Below are positions 43,316 through 44,873 of a DNA stretch of 44,873 bases, one piece after another. The stretch is taken from assembly GCF_902705545.1 (NCBI RefSeq), contig NZ_CACSHH010000002.1:1-44873 (forward strand), read 5' to 3'. The notes beneath the pieces are model-generated. The model was not told where the DNA came from, did no database searches, and saw only the letters and a list, made by a program, of their open reading frames with translations. Position 1 is the stretch's first letter, and each line of letters opens with the position of its first letter. Source of the stretch: Chlamydia sp. 17-3921. Lineage in GTDB: Bacteria; Chlamydiota; Chlamydiia; Chlamydiales; Chlamydiaceae. The translations under genes were made by a program, and so were the position numbers.

Positions 43316-44660
43316 AAAAACAGTAAAGAAATTCTGGAATATCTTTAAAAATCCAAAAGACTATCAAAGAAATAAAAGAAGGGCCTAAAGCTGCTAAAAA
43401 TAATTTTCCTTGAGATATAGAAGAATCTCGAAACGCAGGCCTTAATAAAAGATATCCAATAATATTTGGCATATTAGCAAGCAGGGTTAAGCCACCAGCA
43501 GCCATACAGCCTGTGATTACCAGGTAAAGATAACAATCTGTTGCTACAGGTAAATTATGCACAAGATAGTTCACCAAAGCGTTATCTAGGAAAATAGATA
43601 ACATATAGGACGATATCATATAGCCGAAATCAGACATTCCGTGCATGATGCCTAAAACCCACCATTCCTGAAGGTCTCCGAAAATCACCATTCCAGCATA
43701 AAATAACCCTACTAAACAAGCTTTAGGAATATTTAATGGGGATTGATAAAAAATGGTGAATCTCTGAAATCCTATATAAAATAATAAAATAGCCACTATG
43801 AATAAAGGGGTGTATCTGGACCAAACAACAATCCAAACTAAAATAATGTGGATACAAATAATCCACCAAGGAACACGCTCTCCTTTAAAATCGCGATTCA
43901 ATACAGTTGTTGGAAATGTATCAAACTCTTTACGAAATATTAGATAACACACTGTAGTAGAAACTAAAATTGCGAGGGTAGCTTTCCAAGCAAAATATTG
44001 GAAAACAAATTTGTGTCCCCATTTCAAGGAAGGTAAGATTACAAACATTGCTCGAGAAGAAATCGAGCTCGAAAGACCTCCTATAGAGATATTTGAGAAA
44101 AGCAAGCCAAGCGTAGCGTAAGCAAAACGGGATGAAGGAGAAAAAGCGTAGAAATGCCTTACAAGTAAAGTCGCACCAATAATCATTGCTCCACTTTCTT
44201 TTAAGAGGAAGGTAAGCAAAGGTGTTGCTATCATTAAGGTCCACCACCAAGATTTCGGAGAAGTTTTTCCTATTCTTGCGATTGAAGAGAGAAGTCGTTC
44301 TGCAAAATATACAATAGGTCGAGACTCTAAGAGAAGAAAAATGACAACGATAAACATCGCTGAATTGTAATTACGACTATTAAAATAAGCCATAGTCACT
44401 CTATAGCCTTCGGTATACAAAAACCAGAAAAACAAGGGCACTGCCCAGAGTACAAAGACTATTTCTACCTTACTCACGAATCTATAGAGTTCAGAAAATA
44501 GCTGATGTCGTTTGCATAGTTTTGGGAATATCATTCTTTTGTGTTCAGAGCGTTGAAACAGGACATGTAACCACGGAGTTAAAAACATATGTATTGTGGA
44601 GCAGAAAAAGAGTACAGAGGCTCCTACTTTCAAAGTCAACGAGTAGGAAGGTAAAATCAT
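43308..44660 (-). CDS. Polytopic membrane protein, putative Na+/H+ antiporter family
   Basis: A 450-residue inner-membrane protein with about 11-12 hydrophobic segments, in the position of C. trachomatis CT805. The body contains SGAMIIGATLLVRHFYAF, GLLFSNISIGGLSSSISSRA and IFLDNALVNYLVHNLP, resembling the unwound helix/acidic features of NhaD-like ion transporters (ISIGG; DNALVNYL). From memory this chlamydial family is classed as a putative Na+/H+ antiporter; transport has not been shown to my knowledge. AAGG stands 6 nt before the ATG. It converges on the M16 gene with an 8-bp overlap. Confidence 0.75.
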   Translation of the reverse strand: MILPSYSLTLKVGASVLFFCSTIHMFLTPWLHVLFQRSEHKRMIFPKLCKRHQLFSELYRFVSKVEIVFVLWAVPLFFWFLYTEGYRVTMAYFNSRNYNSAMFIVVIFLLLESRPIVYFAERLLSSIARIGKTSPKSWWWTLMIATPLLTFLLKESGAMIIGATLLVRHFYAFSPSSRFAYATLGLLFSNISIGGLSSSISSRAMFVILPSLKWGHKFVFQYFAWKATLAILVSTTVCYLIFRKEFDTFPTTVLNRDFKGERVPWWIICIHIILVWIVVWSRYTPLFIVAILLFYIGFQRFTIFYQSPLNIPKACLVGLFYAGMVIFGDLQEWWVLGIMHGMSDFGYMISSYMLSIFLDNALVNYLVHNLPVATDCYLYLVITGCMAAGGLTLLANMPNIIGYLLLRPAFRDSSISQGKLFLAALGPSFISLIVFWIFKDIPEFLYCFFR

Positions 44661-44854
44661 AAAGACCTTTCAAAACGATATGCTAGTGATTAAGTAAAGA
44701 AATAAAGAGATCATTAGAAAAAGAAAAGTATCAAAATTTAATGTAATGAGAAACCTTCCTAATTCGTTGAACGAGAGTTCTCATACTTTCAGGAAAGAAA
44801 TTGTAAAAAATTTTTTATTTCTATAAGTAAGAAAACAAGATGAGGGTTTGAATT

Positions 44855-44873
44855 ATGTCACATAGAATTATAC
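44855..44873 (+). CDS. Start of a gene cut by the window edge
   Basis: An ATG at 44855 follows GAGGG at proper spacing and opens a frame (MSHRII) that runs off the window. Too short to identify. The 190 bp upstream, back to the divergent membrane-protein gene, contain TATAAG (44822-44827) with TTGTAA 15 bp before it, a weak promoter candidate. Confidence 0.3.

Noticed and set aside
1-44873. CRISPR arrays, insertion sequences, prophage or integration sites
   Set aside because: No regular direct repeats, transposase or integrase genes seen; the two tRNA genes have no adjacent duplicated 3' ends.

Overview
The window is a chromosomal segment of an obligate intracellular Chlamydia. The evidence is a polymorphic membrane autotransporter (PmpD) with GGA(I/L) and FxxN repeats, a class Ic ribonucleotide reductase with Phe in place of the radical Tyr, a chloroplast-like PlsB, an LpxB fused to membrane domains, and a gene order that matches the C. 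trachomatis CT836-CT805 block run in the same direction. The DNA is AT-rich. pcnB and lpxB lie between glmM and pmpD, whereas from memory C. trachomatis keeps them near pmpA. An M20 peptidase is also present beside htrA. Both points suggest the non-trachomatis (Chlamydophila-type) branch, and the low GC would suit C. avium or C. gallinacea, but the species is inference. I see no phage, insertion sequence, CRISPR array or recent gene acquisition.

Layout. Positions 1-2800: a 15-bp inverted repeat, tRNA-Ser(UGA), and the minus-strand translation operon infC-rpmI-rplT-pheS with a structured leader. Positions 2800-5620: nusB and murB on plus, an MnmM/YtqB-type methyltransferase on minus, tRNA-Val(GAC) on plus, and trmB on minus with its stop codon inside the tRNA-Val gene. 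Positions 5670-10150: nrdA-nrdB on minus, with a 10-bp terminator hairpin and a promoter overlapped by two NrdR-like boxes spaced 32 bp apart. Positions 10290-18400: pssA and rmuC on plus, a PreP-like M16 protease on minus, an M20 peptidase on plus, and htrA on minus. Positions 18470-23380: sucC-sucD, ftsY, a BI-1/YccA protein and a single tyrP. Positions 23450-31580: glmM-glmS on minus, then pcnB, lpxB and an unrecognised membrane-anchored protein on plus. Positions 31750-37690: pmpD, plsX, rpmF and, just upstream of rpmF, what reads as a broken DUF177/YceD-like gene. Positions 37890-44873: a structured leader, rne/rng, plsB and an M16 lipoprotein protease on plus, an antiporter-like membrane protein on minus, and the first codons of a further gene.

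Most genes are housekeeping: translation and tRNA modification, dNTP synthesis, envelope precursors (MurB, GlmM/GlmS, LpxB, PlsX/PlsB/PssA), protein quality control (HtrA, two M16 proteases), and one major surface adhesin. The least expected items are the decayed gene upstream of rpmF, the NrdR operator pair at nrdAB, the tRNA-Val/trmB overlap, the nested inverted repeat in the RNase E/G leader, and the unknown 487-residue protein downstream of lpxB.
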